Assembly: GCF_000719285.1 (NCBI RefSeq)
Contig: NZ_JOFS01000010.1
Coordinates: 1 to 64,000, forward strand
Length of the DNA stretch: 64,000 bases
Origin: Streptomyces bicolor
GTDB lineage: Bacteria > Actinomycetota > Actinomycetes > Streptomycetales > Streptomycetaceae
Direction of reading: 5' to 3'
Below are positions 25,936 through 35,736 of this stretch, one piece after another. Below the pieces are notes generated by a model, which did not search any database, was not told the DNA's origin, and worked only from the letters and a program-made list of their open reading frames with translations. The position numbers and the translations under genes were made by a program. How positions within the stretch are numbered: the stretch's first letter is position 1; each line of letters opens with the position of its first letter.

Positions 25936-27708
25936 TCACCGGGTCGCCGGACGCTCACCGCTCGGCCGCGGAGTCTCGCAGACGATCTCGTCCCGCGGCG
26001 TGTAGTGGGTGCGGAACGGCTCCCGCTTCACCTCTTCGCCGTCCTGGACGAACACCCGCTGCACGGTGACGTCGAAGCCCTCCAGCGGAGTCTGCGGCAC
26101 GCACTTCTTGTCGGTGCTGACCTTCTTCTCCGGCTCCTTGACGTTGGTGCGCTCACCCGTGACCGACTCGATCTCGTCGTACTTCTTGGTGCCCAGGAAG
26201 GTGACGGTCACCGAGGTGTCGGTGGACTCGGCCTGGATGTAGATGGCCCGGCCCGAGTCATTCCTGAATTTCAGGTCCAGGCTGCCCCAGGCGACCGTGG
26301 CCTCGCGGCCCTCCGGGTAGCGCTCGATGTAGAAGGAGTGGGCGCCGTACTCCACGGGCTTGACCCCGGCGAAGAACATCGCGTTGAACATGGTCGTCGC
26401 CACCGCCGAGACACCGCCGCCGGGCGCCTTCCTGAACTCGTCGTTGAGGATCATGACGCCCTCGGTGAAGCCGTTGGCCTCGGTGCGCTCGCCGACCGTT
26501 CGGTTGAAGCTCCAGGTGTTGTCCGGCAGCACGACGGAGCCGTTGATCAGCTCCACGGCCCGGCCGATGTTCCTCGTGCGGTACGGCGCCGGCTCGAAGT
26601 TGACGGTGAAGGAGGACATCTCCTCCGTCAGGCCCAGCCGTTCGGCGTTCTCGGCGGTCACCTGAGGCTGTGTCACACGCGCGGCGACCTCACCGGCGCG
26701 GGCGGACCCCGACTTGGTGAGCAGCGGCAGCACCGCCTTGCCCAGCGCCTTGTCGGTGACCAGTACGCCGGCCCTGGCGTCGTCGGCCGCCACGACCCGG
26801 CCGCCCTCCAGGCTCAGCGTGGCGTTCCGCGGCCTGGCGGACAGGTCGGCCAGGGGCTCGGTGACCGCGGGCGCGGCGCGCAGTCCCTTGGCGTCCAGGT
26901 GTGGAGTGAGCTTGCCGTCCTTGTCCGGCCGCATCGTCAGATACTCGCCGAGGACCACCGGGCCGAGGCTGAACCGCTCGCCGGCCGCGGTGAGCATGAC
27001 CGGGGCCGACATGGCGGGCTGGGCGAACTCGCGCACGGCGCGCCGCACTTCCGCCGCCGTGACCTTCGGCTTGGTCTCGCGGGCGGGCAGGGCGGTGACG
27101 TCGGCCTCGCCGTTCAGGAAGGCGGTGCGCAGGGGGGCGACGGCCGCGTCGGTGTCGAGGGCGTAGCCGTTGTGCGGGGTGACCTGGCGGACCAGGCCGT
27201 CCGCGAAGGTGACGGCGCCGTCGCGGACCTTCCGGTCGAGTGACTTCGCCAGCTTCGTCAGGGCGGAGTGGGCCTTGTCCTCGTCGACGCGTACGACCGG
27301 TTCGACGGCACCGCCGGAGCGGAAGAGCCCGCCGATCACGGTGAACGGGTCGGCGTCGTGGGTGCGGGCCGCGTGGTCCACCGTCTTCGCGTAGTCGAAG
27401 GTGATGCCCACCTGCTTCGGGTCGACCGTACCCTTGCGGTCACCGACCGTCACGGTCAGCTCCCGGGAGGCGGCCGGGTCCAGCCGGTCCTCCAGTTTCC
27501 GGATGGCCTCCGCCCGGCTGAGGCCCCCGATGTCGACACCGCGCACGGAGGTGCCGGCGTCTATGTCCCCACCCGCGAGCAGCAGCCCGGCGACGTACAG
27601 GCCGCCGACTCCGACGGTCAGCGCGCCGCCGGCCAGGGCGAGGGGCGGAATGGCGGCGATACGGGGGGCTGAGGCATTTCGCGGAAAGGGGGGTACGCGC
27701 AGGCGCAT
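25936..27708 (-). CDS. VanW-family membrane-anchored protein
   Basis: The 590-aa product has one N-terminal transmembrane segment (ALAGGALTVGVGGLYVAGLLLA, about residues 27-48), a repeated peptidoglycan-binding-like PG_binding_4 region (GVDIGGLSRAEAIRKLEDRL) and a C-terminal VanW domain (NIGRAVELINGSVVLPDNTWS ... EANGFTEGVMI). VanW proteins accompany cell-wall metabolism and glycopeptide resistance, but the fold's activity is not settled. The cytoplasmic N-terminus is basic. ATG 27708 has GGGAG upstream. It is separate from the hydrazine cluster. Confidence 0.88.
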   Translation of the reverse strand: MRLRVPPFPRNASAPRIAAIPPLALAGGALTVGVGGLYVAGLLLAGGDIDAGTSVRGVDIGGLSRAEAIRKLEDRLDPAASRELTVTVGDRKGTVDPKQVGITFDYAKTVDHAARTHDADPFTVIGGLFRSGGAVEPVVRVDEDKAHSALTKLAKSLDRKVRDGAVTFADGLVRQVTPHNGYALDTDAAVAPLRTAFLNGEADVTALPARETKPKVTAAEVRRAVREFAQPAMSAPVMLTAAGERFSLGPVVLGEYLTMRPDKDGKLTPHLDAKGLRAAPAVTEPLADLSARPRNATLSLEGGRVVAADDARAGVLVTDKALGKAVLPLLTKSGSARAGEVAARVTQPQVTAENAERLGLTEEMSSFTVNFEPAPYRTRNIGRAVELINGSVVLPDNTWSFNRTVGERTEANGFTEGVMILNDEFRKAPGGGVSAVATTMFNAMFFAGVKPVEYGAHSFYIERYPEGREATVAWGSLDLKFRNDSGRAIYIQAESTDTSVTVTFLGTKKYDEIESVTGERTNVKEPEKKVSTDKKCVPQTPLEGFDVTVQRVFVQDGEEVKREPFRTHYTPRDEIVCETPRPSGERPATR

Positions 27709-27875
27709 GGGTCTCCCGGGCGGATGATCGGCTGGGACGGCGCGTCCGATGACGCGCCGCTGTGCGCGAGGCAAGCACATCCAGCTAGCCATAATCGGGC
27801 GAAAACGCCTATGTCGCAGACCACGTATGTTTCAGATCACGTCGCGTGTCACCGCCCGGGAGCCCCCTCGGCCCG

Positions 27876-29030
27876 TCACGCCCCTGACGGCACCTCCGCC
27901 TTCTCGCCCTTACCCTCCGGCGTCACCTCGGCCCCCTCGGGCGCCGCCAGTGACTTGTTGCGGCGGACGGAGGCGACGAAGGACGCGGCGATCAGGACGA
28001 CGCCGATCAGGCCGGTGATGATCTCGCTGATCTGGTGCTGGATGGTGACCAGCAGGATGCCGGCGAGGGCACCGATGGCGTAGTGGGCGCCGTGCTCCAG
28101 GTAGACGTAGTCGTCGAGGGTGCCCTGGCGCACGAGGTACACGGTCAGCGACCGAACGTACATCGCGCCGATGCCGAGGCCGAGGGCCATCCAGAAGATG
28201 TGGTTGGTGATGGCGAAGGCGCCGATCACGCCGTCGAAGGAGAAGGACGCGTCCAGGACCTCCAGGTAGAGGAAGAGGAAGAACGCGGCCTTGCCGGCCA
28301 GGGCGACCGCAGAGACCGGCCTGCCTTCGGCCCTGGCCTTCTCCTCCTCCTCGTGTTCGTGTTCCTCCTCGTCTTCGAGCTTGTCCTCGAAATAGCCGGA
28401 GAGGCCGCCGACCACGAGATAGGTCATCAGACCGGCGACGCCGGAGAGCAGGACGGTGGCGGTCTTGTCCGCGTGGCCCGTGCTGACGTGGGCGTGGGTG
28501 GCGAAGGTCATCGCCGTGACCAGCAGGGCGACGAGGGCCACGCAGACCGACAGCATGTCGATCCTGCCGAGCTTCGCGAGCGGGCGCTCCAGCCAGGCCA
28601 GCCACTTGATGTCGCGGTCCTCCAGGATGAAGTCCAGGAAGATCATCAGCAGGAACATGCCACCGAAGGCCGCGATCGCCGGATGGGCGTCGGTGACCAG
28701 GTCCTCGTAGCGCTCGGGTTCGTCGAGGGCGAGGTGGACCGCCTCGAAGGGGCCGACCTGGGCGCTGATGGCGACGATCGCCACCGGGAAGATCAGCCGC
28801 ATGGCGAACACCGCGATCAGGATGCCGACCGTGAGGAAGATCTTCTGCCAGAAGGCGTTCATCTTCTTCAGGATCCCGGCGTTGACGACCGCGTTGTCGA
28901 AGGACAGCGAGATCTCCAGGACCGACAGGATCAGGACGATCCCGAAGGCCTCCCAGCCCCACTGCCACGCGGCGAAGGCCAGGCCGAGCGCCGTGACGGC
29001 GAACGACCAGCCGAAGGTTCGCAGCACCAT
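27876..29030 (-). CDS. DUF475 (TerC-superfamily) integral membrane protein
   Basis: The 384-aa protein has about nine membrane segments with the TerC-like signatures LEISLSFDNAVVNAGIL near residue 40 and LEVLDASFSFDGVIGAF near 245; the paired Asp and Asn residues are thought to bind metal. The cytosolic loop between is strongly acidic and His-containing (DKLEDEEEHEHEEEEKARAEG). TerC relatives act in metal homeostasis or tellurite resistance. It ends five bases before the universal stress protein gene on the same strand begins upstream, so the two form an operon. Confidence 0.9.
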   Translation of the reverse strand: MVLRTFGWSFAVTALGLAFAAWQWGWEAFGIVLILSVLEISLSFDNAVVNAGILKKMNAFWQKIFLTVGILIAVFAMRLIFPVAIVAISAQVGPFEAVHLALDEPERYEDLVTDAHPAIAAFGGMFLLMIFLDFILEDRDIKWLAWLERPLAKLGRIDMLSVCVALVALLVTAMTFATHAHVSTGHADKTATVLLSGVAGLMTYLVVGGLSGYFEDKLEDEEEHEHEEEEKARAEGRPVSAVALAGKAAFFLFLYLEVLDASFSFDGVIGAFAITNHIFWMALGLGIGAMYVRSLTVYLVRQGTLDDYVYLEHGAHYAIGALAGILLVTIQHQISEIITGLIGVVLIAASFVASVRRNKSLAAPEGAEVTPEGKGEKAEVPSGA

Positions 29031-29032
29031 CG

Positions 29033-29428
29033 TCAGCCCTCCGCCTTCACGGCGAGGACCGGGCAGCCCACGCCCAGCAGGATCTGCTGGGCCGCCGAGC
29101 CCATGATCAGCTTGCCGACCGCGCTGCGCCGCCGCAGACCGATCACGACCAGGGACGCGTCCGTCTGCTCCGCGAGGTCGATGATCTCCTCGGCGGCGTC
29201 GCGGGCGCCGAGCACCTGACGGATGTCGAAGTCGACGCCCACGTCCGCGAGGTCCTCGCGGACGTGGGTCAGGTCGGGCTCCTGGGCGAAACGCGGGTCC
29301 ACGATCGCGTCGCCCCGGGAGGTGTTCACCACCAGCAGCTTCTCGTCGCGCCGACGGGCCTCGTCGACCGCCGCGCGCAGGGCCGCCTCGCCCTCGGGGG
29401 AGGGGACGTAGCCGACCAGAATGGTCAT
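29033..29428 (-). CDS. Universal stress protein (UspA family)
   Basis: The 131-aa single Usp domain begins MTILVGYVPSPEG and carries the ATP-binding signature GLRRRSAVGKLIMGSAAQQILLGVGCPVLAVK (G-2x-G-9x-G(S) type). It is one cytoplasmic domain, so probably a dimer. ATG 29428 has CTGGAG upstream. The gene lies two bases before the DUF475 gene and 26 bp after the tctA gene, so it may be read with either. Confidence 0.92.
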   Translation of the reverse strand: MTILVGYVPSPEGEAALRAAVDEARRRDEKLLVVNTSRGDAIVDPRFAQEPDLTHVREDLADVGVDFDIRQVLGARDAAEEIIDLAEQTDASLVVIGLRRRSAVGKLIMGSAAQQILLGVGCPVLAVKAEG

Positions 29429-29454
29429 CTCGATCTCCAGATGTCTCGGATGCC

Positions 29455-30957
29455 TCAGGCGGCGCTTCGCGCGCGCAGCGGACGTACGACGAACCGGCCG
29501 ATCAACGGCCACACCAGGACCAGCGCGATCACCGCGTACACCGTGTACGACACCGGCCCGCCCAGCAGCCCCGACAGCTCGCCGCCGGACAGCTGGAGGG
29601 AGCGCCGGCCCTGCAGCTCCGCGCGCGGGCCCAGGATCACGCCGACGATCAGCGGCAGCACCGGCAGCCCGAAGCGGCGCATGGCGAAGCCGAGGAGGCC
29701 CAGGGTGAGCAGGATGAACAGGTCCAGGGGCTGGGCGTTGACGGCGTAGGCGCCCATGGAGGCGAAGAACAGGATGCCCGCGTAGAGGTACGGCCGCGGG
29801 ATCTGCAGCAGCTTCGCCCAGGCCGGGGCCAGCGGGAGGTTCAGCAGCAACAGCAGCAGGTTGCCGATGAAGAGGCTGGCGATCAGGACCCAGACCAGGC
29901 TCGCCTCGCGTTCGAACAGCAGCGGTCCGGGCTGGATGCCGTACGACTGGAAGGCCGCCAGCATCACGGCCGCCGTGGCGTTTGTCGGCAGGCCGATCGC
30001 CAGCATCGGCACCAGGGTGCCCGCGGCCGACGCGTTGTTCGCGGCCTCCGGGCCCGCCACGCCCTCGATGGCGCCCTTGCCGAACTCCTCGGGGTGCTTG
30101 GTCAGCCGCTTCTCGGTGGCGTACGACAGGAAGGTCGGGATCTCCGCGCCGCCGGCCGGCAGCGCGCCGAACGGGAAGCCGTATGCCGTCCCGCGCAGCC
30201 AGGGCTTCCAGGACCGCTTCCAGTCCTTCCTGCCCATCCACGGGCGCCCGACCGGGATCACCTCGGCCGGCTTGCGCCGCAGATGCGCGGCCACCCACAG
30301 CGCCTCACCGACGGCGAAGATGCCGACGGCGACCACGACGACGTCGATGCCGTCGGCCAGCTGCGGTATGCCCAGGGTGAGTCGCTGCTGGCCGGACACC
30401 GAGTCGATGCCGACGAGGCCGATCGTGAGGCCCAGGAGCAGGGATATGAAGCCCCGGATGCGGGACGAGCCCAGCACCGACGTCACCGCGATGAACGCCA
30501 GCAGCATCAGCGCGAAGTAGTCGGGGGCGCCGAGGCTCACCGCGAAGTCGACGACGAACGGCGTGATCAGGACCAGCAGCAGGGTGCCGATGGTGCCCGC
30601 CACGAACGAGCCGATCGCCGCCGTCGCGAGGGCCTGGGCCGCGCGGCCCGCCTTCGCCATCTTGTTGCCCTCGATGGCCGTGACCACGGACGAGGACTCG
30701 CCGGGGGTGTTGAGGAGGATCGACGTCGTCGAGCCGCCGTACATGCCGCCGTAGAAGATGCCGGCGAACATGATGAACGCCTGCACCGGCTCCATGCCGT
30801 ACGTCACCGGCAGCAGCAGGGCCACCGTCATCGCCGGGCCGATCCCCGGCAGGACGCCCACCGCGGTGCCGATGACGACGCCGATGAGGGCGAGCAGCAG
30901 GTTCATCGGGTCCATGACGTCCGCGAAGCCCTGCATGAGGTTGTTCAGGTTGTCCAT
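29455..30957 (-). CDS. tctA: Tripartite tricarboxylate transporter, large permease
   Basis: The 500-aa protein has about twelve hydrophobic segments and TctA motifs: [21 protein letters not shown] near the N-terminus, [17 protein letters not shown] at about 95 and [15 protein letters not shown] near 330. It moves a di- or tricarboxylate (citrate, malonate, tartrate types) driven by an ion gradient, delivered by the TctC binding protein. It is the last gene of tctCBA, seven bases after tctB. Confidence 0.95.
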   Translation of the reverse strand: MDNLNNLMQGFADVMDPMNLLLALIGVVIGTAVGVLPGIGPAMTVALLLPVTYGMEPVQAFIMFAGIFYGGMYGGSTTSILLNTPGESSSVVTAIEGNKMAKAGRAAQALATAAIGSFVAGTIGTLLLVLITPFVVDFAVSLGAPDYFALMLLAFIAVTSVLGSSRIRGFISLLLGLTIGLVGIDSVSGQQRLTLGIPQLADGIDVVVVAVGIFAVGEALWVAAHLRRKPAEVIPVGRPWMGRKDWKRSWKPWLRGTAYGFPFGALPAGGAEIPTFLSYATEKRLTKHPEEFGKGAIEGVAGPEAANNASAAGTLVPMLAIGLPTNATAAVMLAAFQSYGIQPGPLLFEREASLVWVLIASLFIGNLLLLLLNLPLAPAWAKLLQIPRPYLYAGILFFASMGAYAVNAQPLDLFILLTLGLLGFAMRRFGLPVLPLIVGVILGPRAELQGRRSLQLSGGELSGLLGGPVSYTVYAVIALVLVWPLIGRFVVRPLRARSAA

Positions 30958-30964
30958 CAGGGCC

Positions 30965-31501
30965 TCACAGGATTCCTTGCAGGACGCCGGCGGGGAGGTT
31001 CACGCCGAGGCCGATCGCGAACGCGTAGAACGTCGTCAGGGAGAGCGTCGCGGAGATCAGCAGGTTGCGGATGTAGTGGCGGTTGCCGAGCGCGAACGCC
31101 GTGCCCCAGAAGAGCAGGCCGCCGCTGATCACCCAGCCGAGCCGCTCGATGAGCAGCGCGTTCGCCAGGAACACCGCGATCAGCAGCACGACCGTGCGCC
31201 AGTCGCTGCCGCTCGACAGGTCGACGTCCTCGCCGGCCTCCGGCTCACCGCGGCCGCCCCGGGCCACGTCGACGGCGTACAGCACGGCGAGCAGCACCAG
31301 GAGCGCGCCCAGGATCAGCGGGACCGCGCGCGGCCCGACCGGGTCGGTGCCGCTGGTGATGTGCGGGATGCCGAGGGCGTCCACGATCACGGCGGTGCCC
31401 AGCAGGGCGAGGAACACGCACACGCCGTACTGCGCGCGGTCCCCGCCCTCCCGGCCCGGACGGGAGTCCTCCACGGTCCGGTCCTCTGTCTGCGAGCTCA
31501 T
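30965..31501 (-). CDS. tctB: Tripartite tricarboxylate transporter, small permease
   Basis: The 178-aa membrane protein has four hydrophobic segments and the TctB pattern ([22 protein letters not shown] ... [13 protein letters not shown] ... [20 protein letters not shown]). It partners the large permease TctA. Its ATG at 31501 overlaps the tctC stop (ATGA), and tctA follows after seven bases. Confidence 0.93.
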   Translation of the reverse strand: MSSQTEDRTVEDSRPGREGGDRAQYGVCVFLALLGTAVIVDALGIPHITSGTDPVGPRAVPLILGALLVLLAVLYAVDVARGGRGEPEAGEDVDLSSGSDWRTVVLLIAVFLANALLIERLGWVISGGLLFWGTAFALGNRHYIRNLLISATLSLTTFYAFAIGLGVNLPAGVLQGIL

Positions 31502-32508
31502 GCCAGCCCGAGCTCGGTCAGCAGGTCGGCGACCGCCTTGTCCTGCTCGGTCAGGTAGCCGGCGAACTCGTCACCGGTGGCGAAGGCGTCGACCCAGCCG
31601 TTCTTCTCCAGCTGCGCCTTCCACTCGTCCGAGTCGTGCATCCTGGTCAGCGAGTCGATCCAGGTCTGCTTCTGCTCGTCGGTGATGCCGGGAGGGGCCA
31701 CGATGCCGCGCCAGTTGGTGAAGACCAGGTCGATGTCGGAGTCCTTGAGAGTGGGGACGTCCTTCAGCGCGTCGATCGGCTTCTCGCTGCTGACCGCGAG
31801 CACCCGCACCTGGCCCGCCTCGACCTGGTCGAGGAACTCACCGAAGCCGCTCGCACCGAACGCGATCTTGTTGCCGAGGATGGCCGGGAGCAGCTCGCCG
31901 CCGCCGTCGTAGGAGACGTAGTTGACGTCCTTCGGCTTGATGCCGACGGCCTTCGCCAGCTGCATCGGCAGCAGGTGGTCGGGGCCGCCCGGCGACGATC
32001 CGCCGCCGACCGCGAATTTCTTGGGGTCCTTCTTCCAGGCCGTGACGAGGTCGTCCATCGTCTTGTACGGGGAGTCCTTCGGCACGACGATCGCGCCGGC
32101 CTCCTCGATCAGCTTGGCGATCGGCGTGGTGTCGGTCAGCGTCGCCTTGGACTTGGAGGTGTACGAGGCTCCGACGACACCGAGGCCCATCTGCATGGCC
32201 ATCTTGCCGTTGCCCTTCTCGTTCACCAGGCGCTGCAGGCCCACGGTGCCGCTGGCGCCGGGCAGGTTGAACACCTGGACGCCGGAGGCGACCTTGGTGT
32301 CCTGCATGACCTGGGTGACGGTGCGGGCGGTGAGGTCGTAACCGCTGCCCGGGGTGTTGGGGACCATCAGCCGGAGGCCGGTGACGGGCTTGTCGGACCC
32401 GCCTCCGCTTCCGGACTCCTCTTTGTCGGCGGTGGCACCGCAGGCGCTCACCGCGATCATCGACACGGCGGCAAGAGCTCCGACAAGTGCGGCTCGTCGA
32501 GTTCTCAT
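31498..32508 (-). CDS. tctC: Tripartite tricarboxylate transporter, lipoprotein substrate-binding protein
   Basis: The 336-aa protein has a lipoprotein signal (ALAAVSMIAVSACG, Cys about residue 23), a Ser/Gly-rich linker and the TctC/Bug fold with LRLMVPNTPGSGYDLTARTV and KFAVGGGSSPGGPDHLLPMQ. It captures an extracellular carboxylate for TctAB. It diverges from the sensor kinase gene, an arrangement that usually means the kinase and response regulator control this transporter. Confidence 0.94.
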   Translation of the reverse strand: MRTRRAALVGALAAVSMIAVSACGATADKEESGSGGGSDKPVTGLRLMVPNTPGSGYDLTARTVTQVMQDTKVASGVQVFNLPGASGTVGLQRLVNEKGNGKMAMQMGLGVVGASYTSKSKATLTDTTPIAKLIEEAGAIVVPKDSPYKTMDDLVTAWKKDPKKFAVGGGSSPGGPDHLLPMQLAKAVGIKPKDVNYVSYDGGGELLPAILGNKIAFGASGFGEFLDQVEAGQVRVLAVSSEKPIDALKDVPTLKDSDIDLVFTNWRGIVAPPGITDEQKQTWIDSLTRMHDSDEWKAQLEKNGWVDAFATGDEFAGYLTEQDKAVADLLTELGLA

Positions 32509-32605
32509 GGCTCATCTCTTTCGCTCGGCCCGTTCCGGCGCCATGATTGTGCGGTTCCTGAGACACCCCGTCTCGGTTGTGTGACCATTGAAGGTTGAGT
32601 TCATA

Positions 32606-34312
32606 GTGGTCATAACGTCACGGTCACCGTCGCGTAAGCAGCGCCGCCACACGCTCGCCGGTGAGCTGCTGAGATGGCAGCTCGCCATTGTCGTGATCGT
32701 GCTTGTCGCCGTGGCCGCGGTCTCGCTGGCACAGTCGCAGTCGACCTTCGACCGGGTCGAGGGGCGACGGGTCACCGCGCTCGCCGAGGAGATGGCGGGC
32801 AACCCCCTCGTGCGCACCCAGCTCGTGCGCCCCGCTCCCGCCGAGATGCTCGCGCCGCTGCTCCAGTCCACGCTGACCAGGTCCGGCGTCACCTCCGCCA
32901 CGGTCGCGAACGCCGACGGCAAGATCGTCGCCTCGACCAACCCCACGCTGGTCGGGACGCGGATGCCGTCCGACGGTCCGCAGATCGCCGCGGGGCGGGG
33001 CTGGTCCGGTGAGCTGCCGGTGAACGGCGTGACCGAGCTGGTGGCACAGGCGCCCGTGCTGGGGGCGGAGAACAAGAACGCCGGGGACCACCTCGGCACC
33101 GTGATGATCGGGCGTGCCTCGCCCTCGGTCTGGCAACGGCTGGTCGGCGCCTCGTCCTATCTGCTCGTCTACCTCGGCGTCGCCAGCGTCCTCGGCGTGG
33201 CCGGTTCCTGGCTGCTGGCCCGGCGGATCAAACGGCAGACCTTCGGCATGGAGCCCCGCGAGATCGCCGGGCTCGCCGAACACCGGGAGGCGATGCTGTT
33301 CGGGATCGCCGAGGGAGTGGTGGCCCTCGACCCGCAGCAGCGGCTCACGCTGGTGAACGCGGTCGGGCGCAAGCTGCTCGACCTGCCCGAGAACTGCGTC
33401 GGCATGAGCCTCGCCGACCTGGGGATCGAGGGGCGGCTGTACGACGTCCTGGCCGGGAGCGCGGATGACGAGGCCGGCGCCGAACGCCGTGACGAGGTCG
33501 TCGTACGCCGCGGCCGCGTCCTGGTCATGAACCGCATGGACGTCACCAAGGACGGCCGCCGCCTCGGCTCCGTGACGACCCTGCGCGACCGCACCGAACT
33601 CGCCCAGCTGGAACGGGAGTTGGGCTCCTTCCGCAGCACCACCGAGCTGCTGCGCGCCCAGGCCCATGAGTTCTCCAACCAGTTGCACACCATCTCCGGG
33701 CTCATCCAGATCGGCGAGCACGACGAGGTCGTACGCTACGTACGCGCCCTGCGCAAACACCGCGAGTCGCTCGACCTGCACCTCACCAGCCGGGTCCGCG
33801 ACCGGGCCGTCGCCGCGCTGCTCATGGCCAAGTCGGCGCTCGCCGCGGAACGCAAGGTGCGGCTGAAGATCTCCGAGCGCACGGCGCTGGAGCGGCTCGA
33901 GCCGACCGATTCCGCGGATGTGGCGACTGTGCTCGGCAACCTCGTGGACAACGCGGTGGACGCGGCCGCGAGCGGGTCCAGAGAGATCGGTTCCCAAGAG
34001 AGCGGTTCCCCGGAGGGGGACGGCGCCTGGGTGGAGGTCGAGCTGCGCCAGGACGCCTCCAGCGTGGAGATCGTCGTACGGGACTCGGGGCCGGGGGTGG
34101 CTCCCGAGCTGGCGCAGGAGGTGTTCTCGCACGGGTTCACCACGAAGGCCGCGCAGGGCGGCGACCGGGGGATCGGCCTGGCGCTGACCCGGCTGGTGTG
34201 CAAACGCCGGGGCGGTGAGGTGTCGGTGACCAACACGCGGGCGGGCGCCATGTTCACCGCCCGGATGTCCGTCGGCCGACCGGCCGAACGAGCCACGGAG
34301 GGGGTCAGATGA
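32606..34312 (+). CDS. CitA/DcuS-type sensor histidine kinase
   Basis: The product is about 568 aa. It has one N-terminal transmembrane segment (IVVIVLVAVAAVSLA), an extracellular PAS-like sensor (about 50-180), a second membrane segment (LLVYLGVASVLGVAGSWLLA), a cytosolic PAS (EHREAMLFGIAEGVVALD), the SpoB-type H-box (AQAHEFSNQLHTISGL) and an HATPase region (NLVDNAVDAA, DSGPGVAPE, GIGLALTRLV). Such kinases sense citrate or C4-dicarboxylates. I prefer GTG 32606, with GAAGG upstream, over the TTG at 32588. It should sense the TctC substrate or a related acid. Confidence 0.92.
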   Translation: MVITSRSPSRKQRRHTLAGELLRWQLAIVVIVLVAVAAVSLAQSQSTFDRVEGRRVTALAEEMAGNPLVRTQLVRPAPAEMLAPLLQSTLTRSGVTSATVANADGKIVASTNPTLVGTRMPSDGPQIAAGRGWSGELPVNGVTELVAQAPVLGAENKNAGDHLGTVMIGRASPSVWQRLVGASSYLLVYLGVASVLGVAGSWLLARRIKRQTFGMEPREIAGLAEHREAMLFGIAEGVVALDPQQRLTLVNAVGRKLLDLPENCVGMSLADLGIEGRLYDVLAGSADDEAGAERRDEVVVRRGRVLVMNRMDVTKDGRRLGSVTTLRDRTELAQLERELGSFRSTTELLRAQAHEFSNQLHTISGLIQIGEHDEVVRYVRALRKHRESLDLHLTSRVRDRAVAALLMAKSALAAERKVRLKISERTALERLEPTDSADVATVLGNLVDNAVDAAASGSREIGSQESGSPEGDGAWVEVELRQDASSVEIVVRDSGPGVAPELAQEVFSHGFTTKAAQGGDRGIGLALTRLVCKRRGGEVSVTNTRAGAMFTARMSVGRPAERATEGVR

Positions 34313-34325
34313 CGGAGGGAGTCCG

Positions 34326-35009
34326 ATGATCGATGTGCTGATCGTGGAGGACGACTTCATGGTGGCGCGGATCCACCGCGGATTCGTCAACGACGTCGAC
34401 GGGTTCCAGGTGGTCGGCACGGCGAACTGTGGCGAGCAGGCGCTCACCGCCGTCGCCGAGCTGCAACCCGACCTGGTCCTGCTCGACCTCTACCTGCCCG
34501 ACATGTTCGGGCTGGAGATCATCCCCCGGCTGCGGACCGCAGGCCACGACTGCGACGTCATGGTGATCAGCGCGGCGCGCGAGTCGGACGCGGTCCGCGG
34601 CGCGGTACGCCAGGGCGTCGTCGACTACCTGCTCAAGCCCTTCGACGCGGGGGACCTGAGGGCGCGCCTGGAGCAGTACGCGGCCCGGCGCAGCAACCTC
34701 TACACCGCGGTGGTCAGCGGCCAGTCCGACGTGGACCGGGCGCTGGCCCGCGGCGCGGCCCCGGCCGCCACGGCGACCACGCTCCCCAAGGGCATGAGCG
34801 TGGAGACCGCCGAGCTGATCGAGCGCGAGCTGCGCGCGACCGACGGCAGCCTCTCCGCCGCCGAGTGCGCGGCCCGCCTCGGGGTGTCCCGGGTCAGCGC
34901 CCGCCGGTACCTGGAGCACTTCAGCGTCACCGGGCAGGCCGAGGTCTCACTGCGGTACGGGCAGGCGGGACGGCCGGAGCGGCGGTACAGCTGGGTGGAC
35001 GCCCAGTAG
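34326..35009 (+). CDS. CitB/DcuR-type response regulator
   Basis: The 227-aa protein has a receiver domain with the acidic pair in VLIVEDDFMVARIH, the phosphoacceptor Asp in LVLLDLYLPDMFG, and the conserved Lys in DYLLKPFDAGDL. The C-terminal helix-turn-helix (SAAECAARLGVSRVSARRYLEHF) matches the CitB/DcuR class. It follows the kinase after 13 bases. It probably activates the divergent tctCBA genes. Confidence 0.93.
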   Translation: MIDVLIVEDDFMVARIHRGFVNDVDGFQVVGTANCGEQALTAVAELQPDLVLLDLYLPDMFGLEIIPRLRTAGHDCDVMVISAARESDAVRGAVRQGVVDYLLKPFDAGDLRARLEQYAARRSNLYTAVVSGQSDVDRALARGAAPAATATTLPKGMSVETAELIERELRATDGSLSAAECAARLGVSRVSARRYLEHFSVTGQAEVSLRYGQAGRPERRYSWVDAQ

Positions 35010-35018
35010 CCCGCGTCG

Positions 35019-35035
35019 CCGGCGTGATCCGCCGG
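35019..35035. terminator. Short hairpin between convergent genes
   Basis: CCGGCG (35019-35024) pairs with CGCCGG (35030-35035) around TGATC, in the 35-bp gap between the response regulator and the DUF1876 gene. The stem is short and has no T-run, so terminator function is only plausible. Confidence 0.4.
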
Positions 35036-35044
35036 ACGGCACAC

Positions 35045-35341
35045 CTAAGGCCTCTCCCACGACCGGCTGCCACCCCGGTCGACCGGACCGGCCAGCTCCA
35101 CGATGTCGTCCGACGCGATGTCGTGCAGCCTGATCGCCAGGTCCTCCAGGGCGCGGCTGGCGGCGAGTTCGTCGCCGATCTCGGGGATGGGCCGGTCGAT
35201 CGGGTTGCGGTGGGCGATGCCTCGTCCGGTGACGGTCAGCATGTCCTGAGGCGTGTTCTCCGTGGTCAGCACGGCCTCTGCACGGGTGTCGTCGCCGTCC
35301 TCGGTGATGTGGATCCGGACGGTCCAGTTCTTGTCTTCCAT
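35045..35341 (-). CDS. DUF1876 family protein
   Basis: The 98-aa protein begins MEDKNWTVRIHITEDGDDTR, the usual start of the short actinobacterial DUF1876 proteins, which combine a beta-rich half with a helical half (ELAASRALEDLAIRLHDIA). The family is tied by annotation to dsRNA-binding-like folds but has no clear role. ATG 35341 has ACGGAAG upstream. It is transcribed toward the two-component system, convergent with it. Confidence 0.9.
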   Translation of the reverse strand: MEDKNWTVRIHITEDGDDTRAEAVLTTENTPQDMLTVTGRGIAHRNPIDRPIPEIGDELAASRALEDLAIRLHDIASDDIVELAGPVDRGGSRSWERP

Positions 35342-35583
35342 CGAGATCACTTCCGTAGGGGTCGGGAACCCTACTGAAGAGCGTGCGCCTGTTCCCGGGC
35401 CCGGTCCAGCGCGAGTCGACGGTGACGCGAATCGGGGGCGCCGTCCTCCCGGGGAAGTACCCCGGCGCTCATCCGCTCCCACCGCGGAGGCATGACAAGA
35501 GCCTCCGTGGGCACGATGTGCCGAAAGGTTGCGGAGAGCACGCTGGTCGCAACGGACCCGAGCCAGAGAACGAGGAGGGCGCC

Positions 35584-35697
35584 ATGAACCGCCAGGCCCA
35601 CGTCCGTGTTCGTGTCACCCGCAGGCCCGCGGCCCCCCGCGACACCAGGGGCGAGATCGACCGGCGCACCCCCTCGGGCCGGATCCTGCCGTACTGA
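35584..35697 (+). CDS. Possible 37-aa basic peptide
   Basis: A short frame (ATG 35584) has a strong ribosome binding site (GAGGAG, nine bases upstream) and an Arg-rich product ending GRILPY. It is followed 40 bp later by the response-regulator stump at 35737. It could be a real small protein or a leftover of a deleted operon. No family recognised. Confidence 0.4.
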   Translation: MNRQAHVRVRVTRRPAAPRDTRGEIDRRTPSGRILPY

Positions 35698-35736
35698 CAC
35701 CGGACCGGGCCGCCCTCGCGGACGTAGCGTGAGGGC

